Part shown: positions 21,404 through 29,305 of the stretch, piece by piece
How the letters are laid out: the number at the start of each line of letters is the position of its first letter
Numbering within the stretch: the stretch's first letter is position 1
Source: a virus
IMG/VR virus record: IMGVR_UViG_3300032236_001514
Location: 1 to 64,000 of that record
Strand: one strand, 5' to 3'
DNA: 64,000 nucleotides
Translations under genes and position numbers: made by a program
Notes under the pieces: model-generated
What the model was told of the DNA's origin: nothing
Databases searched by the model: none
What the model saw: only the letters and a program-made list of their open reading frames with translations

Positions 21404-21474
21404 TACCCGATGGTGTAATGGTAACACTTCAGAATTTGGATCTGACATTCATGGTTCGAGTCCATGTCGGGTAG
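21404..21474 (+). tRNA. tRNA-Gln(TTG)
   Basis: Acceptor TACCCGA/TCGGGTA with G73 as in bacterial tRNA-Gln, D arm with GGTAA, anticodon stem TCAGA/TCTGA, loop ATTTGGA (TTG), T arm CATGG-TTCGAGT-CCATG. Confidence 0.92.
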
Positions 21475-21475
21475 T

Positions 21476-21898
21476 TTATTTTTTCTCTAGTATATTTTTA
21501 ATTTCCTCTAGAAGAATTTTCATTTCTGCTCTTTCGTCTTTAGCCTTTAAAATATAATCCAAAGCAGTTTTATCTATCCTTATATCTTCTGCTAATTTTT
21601 TTATAATAATATTAGTTTCTTCATCTATTTGAACATCATGTATTAAATGCGTTCTATCTCTATCACTTTGTCTATTAGATGACATTAAAATCAAAGGAGT
21701 AGCATAAGCAGCCTCAAATGAGAGAAAGAGATTGAGAAAAATAAAGGGATATGGATCAAAATTTACAATCTTAAATGTATTTAAAGCTATCCAAAGAGTC
21801 AGTAGTATAGATTGAATTATAATAAATTTCCAAGAGCCTATAAATTCGGTTATTATATCGGCTAATTTTATTCCAAATTCTTTTAGATTGACATTCAT
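21476..21898 (-). CDS. DUF1003 family membrane protein
   Basis: 140 residues. LADIITEFIGSWKFIIIQSILLTLWIALNT (helix 1), FDPYPFIFLNLFLSFEAAYATPLILMS (helix 2), then SNRQSDRDR: the full DUF1003 signature. A coiled-coil tail follows. Function of the family is unknown; usually chromosomal in bacteria, so possibly acquired from a host. Its stop lies 2 nt beyond tRNA-Gln on the other strand. Confidence 0.88.
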   Translation of the reverse strand: MNVNLKEFGIKLADIITEFIGSWKFIIIQSILLTLWIALNTFKIVNFDPYPFIFLNLFLSFEAAYATPLILMSSNRQSDRDRTHLIHDVQIDEETNIIIKKLAEDIRIDKTALDYILKAKDERAEMKILLEEIKNILEKK

Positions 21899-21925
21899 GA
21901 TAATTATTATATACTTATTTTTTAT

Positions 21926-22465
21926 ATGAATTTTAAAGATTATTATAATAGAGAAAAACCTACTATCTATGTTGATATGGATGGAGTTCTCTGTGATTTT
22001 AAGAATCCTATTACAAAAGCATTAGGAAAAATTTCCTATGATGAAGTAACCCAAGAAGATGTTAATGAATACTTTAAGACAAATGATGTCAAAGATTTTT
22101 TTGCAAATTTACCAAAATATCCATATTCTGACTTTTTAATTAGATTTATCATCAATAAAGTAGGAAAATATAATATCTGTTCTCGTCCAATGGAAGAATA
22201 TCCCAAGCCTACTATAGAAGGCAAAAACATATGGATTGATAGGGAACTGAGAGAAAAACCAGAACAGAGAATCTTTACCTTTAATAAAGAAGATTATGCA
22301 ATTTCTGAATATGCTATGGGAAGTTCAAAGCCTAATATCCTAATTGATGATTGGTATAAAAATATAGATGCTTGGAAAAAGGCAGGTGGTATTGCTATTC
22401 AATATGATGCTGATGAGGATAGTATGGAAGATCTTATAAAAAAATTATCTAAGTATATGGGATGA
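21926..22465 (+). CDS. HAD-family 5'(3')-deoxyribonucleotidase-like
   Basis: 179 residues. Motif I VDMDGVLCDF (16-25) with nucleophile Asp, a CSRP motif II region near 92, the motif III lysine around 128-134, and LIDDWYKNIDAWKKAGG as motif IV. This is the 5'-nucleotidase C group that dephosphorylates deoxynucleoside monophosphates, and would adjust dNMP pools together with the dCMP deaminase and dNMP kinase. N-terminus MNFKDYYNREKP resembles that of the gene at 25103. Confidence 0.83.
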   Translation: MNFKDYYNREKPTIYVDMDGVLCDFKNPITKALGKISYDEVTQEDVNEYFKTNDVKDFFANLPKYPYSDFLIRFIINKVGKYNICSRPMEEYPKPTIEGKNIWIDRELREKPEQRIFTFNKEDYAISEYAMGSSKPNILIDDWYKNIDAWKKAGGIAIQYDADEDSMEDLIKKLSKYMG

Positions 22466-22662
22466 TACACGAATTTAACCATCCTATACCAGTAGTAACT
22501 CCATTAGGTGATGCTTATGTGATTTATGTAACTCATAGTGGAATGTTTGAAAATGATGTGTTCACTGTTGCTCTTTGTGAAGATGGTCAGATAAGACATT
22601 TTGCTAGTGATCAGATCAAAATGTATATAAATGCAACCTTTGGTATAGGAAAAGGTAAATAA
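22462..22662 (+). CDS. Small beta-rich protein (66 aa)
   Basis: Coupled to the nucleotidase by an ATGA overlap. TPLGDAYVIYVTHSGMFENDVFTVALCEDGQIRHFASDQIKMY suggests a small SH3-like barrel, as in other tiny T4-like phage proteins. Function unknown. Confidence 0.68.
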   Translation: MIHEFNHPIPVVTPLGDAYVIYVTHSGMFENDVFTVALCEDGQIRHFASDQIKMYINATFGIGKGK

Positions 22663-22666
22663 TAAT

Positions 22667-22975
22667 ATGAATAAAAAAGATTTAACCTCATTAATGGAAG
22701 CATATGATACTTTGGCTACACCAAATGAACAAAATGCTACCTCTACAGAACTCTCAACAGTTGCCGATGTAACAACACAGACAAGTTCAGAAGGCGATAC
22801 ACAAGAAGAAAGAAAGAGTATGATTGATTCCAACCTTAAGACTATTGGGCAACATCTTTCAGAAATCGAACAAGCTATAGGACAAGGACATGAAGTAGAG
22901 CCTTGGATGGAAGAAAAGATTGCAGTTGCAACAGATTCAATAGTTAGAATCGCTAATGCAATTAGAAACCGATAA
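22667..22975 (+). CDS. Hypothetical helical protein (102 aa)
   Basis: MNKKDLTSLMEAYDTL opens it, a segment shared in pattern with the genes at 40755, 35611(-) and 29267(-). Then a T/S-rich acidic stretch, and a C-terminal helical part DSNLKTIGQHLSEIEQAIGQGHEVEPWMEEKIAVATDSI typical of small virion-associated proteins of T4-like phages. Function unknown. Confidence 0.68.
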   Translation: MNKKDLTSLMEAYDTLATPNEQNATSTELSTVADVTTQTSSEGDTQEERKSMIDSNLKTIGQHLSEIEQAIGQGHEVEPWMEEKIAVATDSIVRIANAIRNR

Positions 22976-23111
22976 AGATCCAGAAACTAAAGCTAAACAA
23001 CTTCAGGAAGTCCTAAAGGCAGTAGGTGATAAACTCAGAAGTGATCCCATTCGTCTAGAGGCATATAGAAAATTTAAAGCTAATTTTCTAAAGAGAAGAT
23101 ATATTGGTTAA
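22956..23111 (+). CDS. Small helical protein (51 aa), overlapping neighbours
   Basis: MQLETDKDPETKAKQLQEVLKAVGDKLRSDPIRLEAYRKFKANFLKRRYIG. Overlaps the previous gene by 20 nt and the 3' end of the HNH endonuclease (other strand) by 24 nt. It may have been shortened by that insertion. Confidence 0.58.
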   Translation: MQLETDKDPETKAKQLQEVLKAVGDKLRSDPIRLEAYRKFKANFLKRRYIG

Positions 23112-23624
23112 TTTTTTAATTCTGTATCTCTTATTATAAGATGATCTTTTGGTGTTTTTAGTATTTCTACCACAAAAAGTTTCGGTCTGAGAGTGACAAT
23201 TAGGACAAAGCAATCTCAAATTTGATGGGAAATTATTATCAGAATTACCATCTATATGATCTACATGTAAAGAAATTTCTTTATCCTGCCAATTCGATAG
23301 TTTACAAATTTCACACTTATATCCTTTTTTTTCACTTAAGTACTTTCTTAAAGTTTCTGAATGACAACTTTCTCCGTTTTCTATTCTTTTTGTTGTATCG
23401 GTTTCGAATCTATATCTGCCACAACATTTATTACTGCAAAATTTTCCGTTTGATGATTTAACATGGTAAACAAACTCTTTTTTACATTGTAAACAAATAG
23501 ATTCTTTACCTGTTTTTTTCCTTTTAGGATATTTCGAACCATTTAATTTAGCTGCACAAGATCTATTGCAGAATTTTTTAGCATATTTGTTTGTTATTTC
23601 TTTATTACATGTTGCACATTTCAT
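23088..23624 (-). CDS. Zinc-finger plus HNH homing-type endonuclease
   Basis: 178 residues. N-terminal finger CATCNKEITNKYAKKFCNRSCAAKLNG (about 3-29) is clearly related to those of the endonucleases at 15712 and 18375; a second finger CLQC...FCSNKCCGRY follows. The nuclease is HNH: CEIC (about 104), LHVDHIDGNSDNN (about 117-129), LRLLCPNCHSQTETF. The leader TGTAAGTATTAAT before its ATG is almost the same as in the other two. Inserted just upstream of tRNA-Val/Arg. Confidence 0.9.
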   Translation of the reverse strand: MKCATCNKEITNKYAKKFCNRSCAAKLNGSKYPKRKKTGKESICLQCKKEFVYHVKSSNGKFCSNKCCGRYRFETDTTKRIENGESCHSETLRKYLSEKKGYKCEICKLSNWQDKEISLHVDHIDGNSDNNFPSNLRLLCPNCHSQTETFCGRNTKNTKRSSYNKRYRIKKLTNISSL

Positions 23625-23675
23625 ATTAATACTTACAATAGTCTGTGTACATATTCAAATAGTCTGGGTTTTGAT

Positions 23676-23703
23676 TTGACATTTGTATTATATATGTTAA
23701 TAT
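23676..23703 (+). promoter_or_regulatory. Promoter of tRNA-Val and tRNA-Arg
   Basis: TTGACA, 16-bp spacer, TAATAT, 17 nt before tRNA-Val. Same boxes as the tmRNA promoter. Confidence 0.8.
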
Positions 23704-23719
23704 ATAAATATATAAACAT

Positions 23720-23793
23720 GGGAGGTTAGTTTATCGGTAAAACGCTTGGTTTACATCCATGAGTGAGTGGTTCGACTCCACTACTTCCTACCA
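23720..23793 (+). tRNA. tRNA-Val(TAC)
   Basis: Acceptor GGGAGGT/ACTTCCT with G-T pairs, anticodon loop TTTACAT (TAC; one T-T mismatch in the stem), T arm GTGG-TTCGACT-CCAC, encoded ACCA. Confidence 0.88.
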
Positions 23794-23801
23794 CTTTAAT
23801 A

Positions 23802-23878
23802 GGAACTGTAGCTCAATTGGATAGAGCATTTCGCTACGGACGAAAAGGTTAGAGGTTCGAGTCCTCTCAGTTCCGCCA
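23802..23878 (+). tRNA. tRNA-Arg(ACG)
   Basis: Acceptor GGAACTG/CAGTTCC, D arm AGCTCAATTGGATAGAGC, anticodon stem TTTCG/CGAAA with loop CTACGGA (ACG), T loop TTCGAGT, encoded GCCA. Confidence 0.94.
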
Positions 23879-23884
23879 AAATAT

Positions 23885-23913
23885 TTGACAAGTATAAAAA
23901 TAAGTGATATAAT
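23885..23913 (+). promoter_or_regulatory. Host-type promoter predicting a leaderless mRNA
   Basis: TTGACA (23885-23890), 17-bp spacer, TATAAT (23908-23913), 6 nt before the ATG at 23920. Confidence 0.85.
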
Positions 23914-23919
23914 AGGAAA

Positions 23920-24438
23920 ATGTCTTCGTATATTTTAACTCCAGAAATAATTCAAATATGTGAAGAGTTTGCTGAAAATTGTTTTCCTACAAATAGGATA
24001 CAGTACACAAAAAGAAATCAAACCAATCCTGAAAAAATAAAAAAAGATATTAGGATTGGAAAAATGGGAGAATTTGCTGTTTATAATTTAATGTTAGAAA
24101 AGAAGGTTAAGAACATCACTAAATCAGATTTAAAGATTTATTATGAACATAATAAGAGCTTTGATTCTGATTTAAAATGTGATAACTATAATCTTCATGT
24201 AAAATCACAATGTCTAGAATCTGCATCAAGATTTGGAATAAGTTGGACATTTCAAAAAAAAGATCCTATTGTTATCAGACCATCAATTTATGATTATTTT
24301 ATAGGTACAATAGTTGATGAAAAGAATAAAAAAATAGAAATCAAGCTTTCAAAACCAGTTAAAAACTTAATTTTTGGTGAACCTGTTTTAGATATTCTTA
24401 AGAAAACAAAAATTTGTGTATATCTAAAGGATAATTGA
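23920..24438 (+). CDS. Hypothetical protein, possible restriction-endonuclease fold
   Basis: 172 residues. IGKMGEFAVYNLM (about 46-58) followed by FDSDLKCDNYNLHVKSQ (about 87-103) gives G-x-x-G-E...D-x-D...V-K-S-Q, the layout of PD-(D/E)XK nucleases, but the proline is missing and assignment is tentative. Early-type promoter with no leader, head of a run of three such genes. Confidence 0.72.
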   Translation: MSSYILTPEIIQICEEFAENCFPTNRIQYTKRNQTNPEKIKKDIRIGKMGEFAVYNLMLEKKVKNITKSDLKIYYEHNKSFDSDLKCDNYNLHVKSQCLESASRFGISWTFQKKDPIVIRPSIYDYFIGTIVDEKNKKIEIKLSKPVKNLIFGEPVLDILKKTKICVYLKDN

Positions 24439-24462
24439 CATTTATAAAATTTCATCTATAAT
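24435..24462 (+). promoter_or_regulatory. Host-type promoter predicting a leaderless mRNA
   Basis: TTGACA overlaps the previous stop codon; 16-bp spacer; TATAAT ends 6 nt before the ATG at 24469. Confidence 0.87.
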
Positions 24463-24468
24463 ATAAGA

Positions 24469-24741
24469 ATGCCAACTATTAGAATTCCAGTACCTCTTAG
24501 AAAGATCACAAACGATCTAGAAGTTATATCAATAGAAGGATCTACTATTGGTGAAGTCTTAATGATGCTTTGTTCAAGATATCCAGAATTATATGATAGG
24601 TTATTTGATACAGATTCAAATGTTCGTAGATTCATTAATATATTTCTTAATGATGAGGACATTAAGTTTCTTAAAGATCTTGATACAGAAGTTAAAGAAA
24701 CTGATGAAATTTCTATAGTTCCAGCAATAGCAGGAGGCTAA
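24469..24741 (+). CDS. CysO/MoaD/ThiS-like ubiquitin-fold sulfur carrier
   Basis: 90 residues ending in Gly-Gly, the thiocarboxylate-forming tail of sulfur carriers. IRIPVPLRKITNDLE at the start, GSTIGEVLMMLCSRYPEL in the helix, RRFINIFLNDEDIKFLKDLDT in the core and the ending ISIVPAIAGG follow mycobacterial CysO more closely than MoaD. Known CysO works with a cysteine synthase and a JAMM peptidase; neither is visible here. It may use host E1-like MoeB/ThiF or act on host proteins. The codons for the last Gly-Gly (aggagg) also form the Shine-Dalgarno of the next gene. Confidence 0.88.
   Translation: MPTIRIPVPLRKITNDLEVISIEGSTIGEVLMMLCSRYPELYDRLFDTDSNVRRFINIFLNDEDIKFLKDLDTEVKETDEISIVPAIAGG
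24734..24739 (+). promoter_or_regulatory. Perfect Shine-Dalgarno AGGAGG
   Basis: AGGAGG at the end of the CysO-like gene, 5 nt before the next ATG at 24745. It stands out because most genes here have no such site. Confidence 0.7.
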
Positions 24742-24744
24742 TTT

Positions 24745-25095
24745 ATGAAGAAAGTATTAAAACCAGCAGAAAGAGAAGAAGCGGCTTACTATTCCGATTT
24801 CACAGGAAAGCCTCTTAGTCAATGTGGACCAGAAGTTGATCTTAAAATGTCTTTTGATTATGAATCAAAATATGATGGAGCACGTTTTACTCTTCATTTA
24901 TCAGATGAAGATGCTGATCAGATTTTAAAGTTTCTATCTACCAAAATTTCTAATGATTGTAGGAAAGAGATACAAAAGAATCTAGAGCAGCTTGATGTTC
25001 AATATGATGATGCTATGGATTCTCGTGCGTGGGGAGAGTGTGATTTACTCCACAACAACAGAGAAGTCTATAAGAAACTTCTTAACCTTGAGTAA
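24745..25095 (+). CDS. Hypothetical protein (116 aa), coupled to the CysO-like gene
   Basis: MKKVLKPAEREEAAYYSDFTGKPLSQCGPEVDLKMSF: resembles a small conserved protein of environmental myoviruses. Soluble and acidic, with the C-terminal part helical. Begins 3 nt after the upstream stop. Function unknown, but proximity makes a link to the carrier protein worth testing. Confidence 0.7.
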   Translation: MKKVLKPAEREEAAYYSDFTGKPLSQCGPEVDLKMSFDYESKYDGARFTLHLSDEDADQILKFLSTKISNDCRKEIQKNLEQLDVQYDDAMDSRAWGECDLLHNNREVYKKLLNLE

Positions 25096-25102
25096 GTAGT
25101 TC

Positions 25103-26017
25103 GTGCAGTTTAACGACTATTATAAAGCCAGTAACATCAATGAATGTACTTCTGTTGGTATCTCAATAGAAGGTAAGGTTATTTTAACCAAGAACAGAGA
25201 TCGTACATATTATCCTAGAATAAAAATTGTTAGAGAGTTAATAAATGGACTTGAAGTAGCCTATATGTATGATGAGGATACTGACTATTCAGAGGGAATG
25301 AATGAAGCTCATATCGGTATTTTAAATACTACTCTTCAAGGTAAAAAAGATGAAAATGAAGGTAGTAGTAAAAACAAGGGAAAACGTCTTAGAAGATTAA
25401 GTGGTGATGGTAATAAAATTAGAACTGCTTTAGGATATACTGATCCTGAAAAGGTTGTAAAATCATTAGATCTATTTGATAGAGGTCTTGGTGGTCATAC
25501 TACTGTTGCATATGAGAATGGATTTATTTCAATTGAAAAGTTAAAATTTGGAAAACCAGTTATCAAAAAATATGATAAAAATGGTGTTATCGTAAGAGCC
25601 AATCATGGTATTGCATATCCAGATCAGGGATATCAATTTGGCAAAGATAGAGAGTCAACACTTTCCAGAGTATTTTGGGCTACCAAAGAAGCAAGACTTG
25701 CTATCAGTCCAGAAGATTTATTAAACAAAATGAGAGAACACCATCAAGGAGTTCATGGTTATCTTGAGCCATATAGAACCAATTATAAAGTATGGACATC
25801 ATCACAGATACTTTTAAATGTAACTGATTTACAAATGATATTTGTAGTTGATGAAAATGCTGATTTTATTGGAATTGAAGATAGAATTCCAAAAGGACAT
25901 ACACCTAAAATTGATATACAAATTCAGAAGTTAGAAACAAAATTTGTCACCAGAGATGCAAACTATAAAGGTGACGAAAGAGAAAATACAGAAGATACTA
26001 CAAATTTTAGCTTGTAA
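25103..26017 (+). CDS. Ntn-hydrolase-like protein (C45/NRDE type)
   Basis: 304 residues, GTG start at 25103 (MQFNDYYKASNINE). Cys15 then begins CTSVGISIEGKVILTKNRDRTYYPRIKIV, with the N-R-D motif and a later MNEAHIGILNTTL, the layout of Cys-type N-terminal-nucleophile hydrolases such as acyltransferase C45 and NRDE/TANGO2 proteins. In that family the residues before Cys are removed by self-cleavage, here just after a short MxFxDYY leader. It would hydrolyse an amide bond; substrate unknown. A TAAGTA box precedes it. Confidence 0.62.
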   Translation: MQFNDYYKASNINECTSVGISIEGKVILTKNRDRTYYPRIKIVRELINGLEVAYMYDEDTDYSEGMNEAHIGILNTTLQGKKDENEGSSKNKGKRLRRLSGDGNKIRTALGYTDPEKVVKSLDLFDRGLGGHTTVAYENGFISIEKLKFGKPVIKKYDKNGVIVRANHGIAYPDQGYQFGKDRESTLSRVFWATKEARLAISPEDLLNKMREHHQGVHGYLEPYRTNYKVWTSSQILLNVTDLQMIFVVDENADFIGIEDRIPKGHTPKIDIQIQKLETKFVTRDANYKGDERENTEDTTNFSL

Positions 26018-26042
26018 TTCTTAAATAAATATCATATCATAT

Positions 26043-26642
26043 ATGGATATGAATCAACATTTACGTCAAGAAACGGTTTTGGTACTCAATAGATGCTGGC
26101 AAGCAATTCATGTAAAAAGTCCAGCAGAAGCGTTGTCGATGATGTATGATGATTCTGCAACAGGATTGAATATCATAGGAAATGATTGTATGGTTCCTCT
26201 TCGTTGGACTGATTGGGTGAATCTTCCTTATGATGAAAATGACTTATATATTAAGACTGTTAATGGAAGTATTAAGATTCCAAAAGTAATAGTTCTTTCC
26301 AAGTTTGATAAGGTTCCTAGAAAGCGTCCTAAATTTACTACAAGAAATGTTTGGATTCGTGATAACGGTACTTGTCAATATACAGGCAAAAAGCTTAATC
26401 ATAGTGAGGGAAATATTGACCATGTACTTCCAAAGAGCCGTGGTGGTGTTACAAGCTGGACTAATTGCGTATTAGCGCATAAAGAAGTAAATGCTAAAAA
26501 AGCAGATAAGACTCCCGAAGAATCAGGTCTTAAACTTCTTCGTAAGCCTTCAGCACCCAAGGATATGCCTGTTACTTTTTACATTAGGAATAAACATAAT
26601 ATCAGAGAATGGGAAATCTTCCTTAAAGATTTTACAAATTAA
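26043..26642 (+). CDS. HNH endonuclease (long, McrA-like host type)
   Basis: 199 residues. ETVLVLNRCWQAIHVKSPAEALSMMY at the start and RDNGTCQYTGKKL...GNIDHVLPKSRGGVTSWTN (about 110-140), KEVNAKKADKTPEESGLKLL are the complete pattern of a common bacterial and phage HNH protein. The second zinc cysteines are partly lost (CQYTGK). Located 3 nt before dCMP deaminase. May act in host DNA breakdown or recombination. Confidence 0.88.
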   Translation: MDMNQHLRQETVLVLNRCWQAIHVKSPAEALSMMYDDSATGLNIIGNDCMVPLRWTDWVNLPYDENDLYIKTVNGSIKIPKVIVLSKFDKVPRKRPKFTTRNVWIRDNGTCQYTGKKLNHSEGNIDHVLPKSRGGVTSWTNCVLAHKEVNAKKADKTPEESGLKLLRKPSAPKDMPVTFYIRNKHNIREWEIFLKDFTN

Positions 26643-26645
26643 TAT

Positions 26646-27074
26646 ATGGAAAAAAAACCTAATAGATTATCATGGGAAGAATATGCATTAAAGATTGCTG
26701 AAGTAACGGCTCTTCGTTCTGAAGATCCTTATATGAAGGTAGGATCTTGTGTTCTTAATTCTGACAATAGAATCATTGGTGTAGGATATAATGGTCTAGC
26801 TGCTGGTAAACATGTTACAGATGAATTCTGGAGCGATAGAGACCAACGTAGGAAGTATATGATACATGCTGAAGCCAATGCTCTTTCTCTTATAGATCGT
26901 GGACAAGGTGTTCTACTTGCCTGTACTCTTCTCCCTTGTAGTTCATGTGCTACTTTAATAGCTGGACACGCAATCAAAAAGGTAGTTTACAGAGAGACCT
27001 ATAAGAGAGACGAATCAGCCTTAGAAATTTTTGATTTTTATGGTATCAAGTGTGAACAACACTTGTGGAGTTAA
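26646..27074 (+). CDS. dCMP deaminase
   Basis: 142 residues. Zinc and catalytic motifs HAEAN (H74, E76) and PCSSC (C98, C101), with the N-terminal SWEEYALKIAEVTALRSEDP and KVGSCVLN typical of deoxycytidylate deaminase. Converts dCMP to dUMP for dTTP synthesis; allosteric residues as in T4 Cd are not clearly visible. Works with the ribonucleotide reductase and dNMP kinase of this window. Confidence 0.9.
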   Translation: MEKKPNRLSWEEYALKIAEVTALRSEDPYMKVGSCVLNSDNRIIGVGYNGLAAGKHVTDEFWSDRDQRRKYMIHAEANALSLIDRGQGVLLACTLLPCSSCATLIAGHAIKKVVYRETYKRDESALEIFDFYGIKCEQHLWS

Positions 27075-27085
27075 TATTAAACTCC
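27067..27085. terminator. Hairpin between converging genes
   Basis: GGAGTT and AACTCC pair across an AT loop that contains both stop codons. Possibly a bidirectional terminator, but there is no long T run. Confidence 0.35.
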
Positions 27086-27580
27086 AGCAGCAGTATATAA
27101 ACGATAGAGAACATCTAAAGAAGAATTAAGATCTTCTCTGTTTATTATACTGTTAATGTGATCAAGAGTAGGAACATCATTAACATCCATATTGGCAGTT
27201 TTTCTGATAAAGTCTTTTAACTTTATAGGATCTACCTTATGGTATTTGAAAGGTGATGGATTTGTAAGATCAAGATCAAATTCTAATTCTACATCATCAA
27301 TTAAATCTTTAATAGCCTGTCTATCAAGACCAACATGAATTCCTCTAAGTTTTTTTAACTTCTTAGGAGTTTCAATTTCATCTTCTTCTTGCTTGTAATT
27401 TTCACCTTTCATAACATTTTCAATGACATTATCAACGGTGCGTCTATTTTCCTTTACAAGCTTGGAATATGGTGAATTTTTTAATAGAAAGGATTCCTCT
27501 ACTGTAAGCTTCTTTCCAAAAAAGAAATGTTGTTCTGCTAATCTTTTTAAATATTTTCTGTTTTTCATATTATATTGCAA
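27077..27580 (-). CDS. Hypothetical protein (167 aa) after the MoxR gene
   Basis: Starts 11 nt inside the end of the MoxR gene (ATG at 27580, or MKN at 27568). Helical and charged, with no domain recognised. ESFLLKNSPYSKLVKENRRTVDNVIENVMKG and VPTLDHINSIINREDLNSSLDVLYRLY are its most regular parts. Last gene of the MoxR operon. Confidence 0.68.
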   Translation of the reverse strand: MQYNMKNRKYLKRLAEQHFFFGKKLTVEESFLLKNSPYSKLVKENRRTVDNVIENVMKGENYKQEEDEIETPKKLKKLRGIHVGLDRQAIKDLIDDVELEFDLDLTNPSPFKYHKVDPIKLKDFIRKTANMDVNDVPTLDHINSIINREDLNSSLDVLYRLYTAAGV

Positions 27581-29267
27581 ATTCTCCTAATTGTTCAAAT
27601 ACACCACCATCAGGATTTTTATCTGACTTTGGCTCATTGATATCTGCCTTGGTTGCTGGATCATATGTACCATATTGTAAGAAGGCTATAAAAAGTCTCT
27701 TCTGTACTTCTGGGAATTGACTTAGAATACCTCTGAGTAAGATACCAGCCCATTCAATATTTGTTCTGGCTAATACTTTGGCAGCACCTTCAAATATCTT
27801 GAATACCTGTGGATCACTATTGATGTGATCATTTAGGAATTTAACTACTTCAGCTTCGTTCATTGTATCTTCATCTAATTCATCAAGATGAACACCACTA
27901 TTAACAAGTTTGTTTGCTGCTGTTCTTAGTCTTGATTTGATATTATAAATAATTTGTCCTAGTTTAGCTGTTTTAATAGTACCTCTATCTTTCTTTCCAA
28001 GATCCTTTTGTTTTAATACTTCATCAAGATTGAAATTCTTAATTTCATCTACCCAACTCATGAAAGCAGTGACCCATTTTCTACCAGTGATTTTTGCACC
28101 TCTTTCGATAACATATTTTTCAAAGGGATATTCAGGTTTTACACCACTTTGAATTGCTTTTTTATAATCCTGAATTGCCTTTTTATACATCTTTGAAAAT
28201 GCAACGAAAGCACGAGGAGAAGCAAATGGTCTTTGTTCAGATTGAATATCGGTTAGATTTTCTGTTGTGTAGAAATAATCATCTGGATTTTCCTTAATAA
28301 AGTTAATGACTCTTTCATCAACACCAACACTTTCTGCCCAATCACACCATCCATCAGGATCTACTGTTAAAATACCAATACCACCTGTCTGTCTACCTAA
28401 GAAGGCAGCACTAAGAGGTTCTGAATCAACACCTCTACCGGGGATGTTTGATGCTGCTACTATTGCAAGTCCTTGTGAAAGTTTGTCATCGGCTACTGTT
28501 CTCTTCTGAATAAGCTTGAGTAATGCACTTCTTACATCAACAGTACCTAAGTTAACTTCATCCAAGAAAATGAATCCTTCTAGATTCTTTCTTGTAATCA
28601 GATAAAGTTCCATTCCCTTTACATATTTCTGATAACCAGCTTCAGCCTTTCCTTGTTCAGGAAGACCTTTAATATCAAGACGATCAAGTTCTGTAGCAGT
28701 TAATTCTAATACTACAAAATAGTTTTGTGGATTGTTTAATACTTCTAATTTCTTTTGTTCATCAACTTCAGACCAATCCACATATTCTCTAACAGAAGAA
28801 CCATTCTCTTCTGGTTGGTTTGCGTCAAACTTCTGTGTAGCAAAACTATAGTCACTTGGCTTTATGTATTCTCCCTTTGTTGAAGATCTTGCAATCTGTT
28901 CTGCAAATGATCTTACAGTATCACTCTTACCAATACCGGGATCACCAAGAATTAAAAGAGGTTCTTTTGTTACGAAAGCAGCATTGATTGCAAGATGTAG
29001 TGTTTTATATGACCATGTATCAAGATTAGGAGCGTCTGCAAGTGCCTTAGAAGTACCTAAATCTCTTTTGTATCCTGCTCTGGAAATAAGATCCAAATCT
29101 TCCATATCATCGGTTTCATTAGGAGTTTGTTCAAGTGCTTTTAAATTACCACCAGCCATTTGATTAGCTTCCTGATCACTTGCAGCTTCTTTGAGAACTA
29201 CTATATTAGAGAATACTTTGCTATATTCTTCCATTAAATTTTCTAAATCTTTATTCTTGATTGACAT
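27570..29267 (-). CDS. MoxR-type AAA+ ATPase
   Basis: 565 residues. Walker A LILGDPGIGKSDTVRSF (106-122), Walker B GFIFLDEVNLGTVDVRSALL near 235, sensor 1 IVAASNIPGRG near 270. MoxR ATPases act as chaperones with VWA-domain partners; the partner gene lies just upstream on the same strand. N-terminus MSIKNKDLENLMEEYSKVF belongs to the recurring targeting-like set. A TGTAAATAATAG late-type leader precedes the ATG. Likely remodels a metal- or virion-related complex. Confidence 0.87.
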   Translation of the reverse strand: MSIKNKDLENLMEEYSKVFSNIVVLKEAASDQEANQMAGGNLKALEQTPNETDDMEDLDLISRAGYKRDLGTSKALADAPNLDTWSYKTLHLAINAAFVTKEPLLILGDPGIGKSDTVRSFAEQIARSSTKGEYIKPSDYSFATQKFDANQPEENGSSVREYVDWSEVDEQKKLEVLNNPQNYFVVLELTATELDRLDIKGLPEQGKAEAGYQKYVKGMELYLITRKNLEGFIFLDEVNLGTVDVRSALLKLIQKRTVADDKLSQGLAIVAASNIPGRGVDSEPLSAAFLGRQTGGIGILTVDPDGWCDWAESVGVDERVINFIKENPDDYFYTTENLTDIQSEQRPFASPRAFVAFSKMYKKAIQDYKKAIQSGVKPEYPFEKYVIERGAKITGRKWVTAFMSWVDEIKNFNLDEVLKQKDLGKKDRGTIKTAKLGQIIYNIKSRLRTAANKLVNSGVHLDELDEDTMNEAEVVKFLNDHINSDPQVFKIFEGAAKVLARTNIEWAGILLRGILSQFPEVQKRLFIAFLQYGTYDPATKADINEPKSDKNPDGGVFEQLGEFAI

Positions 29268-29305
29268 ATTATCTATTATTTACACTTATATTTACAAAAT
29301 TTACT

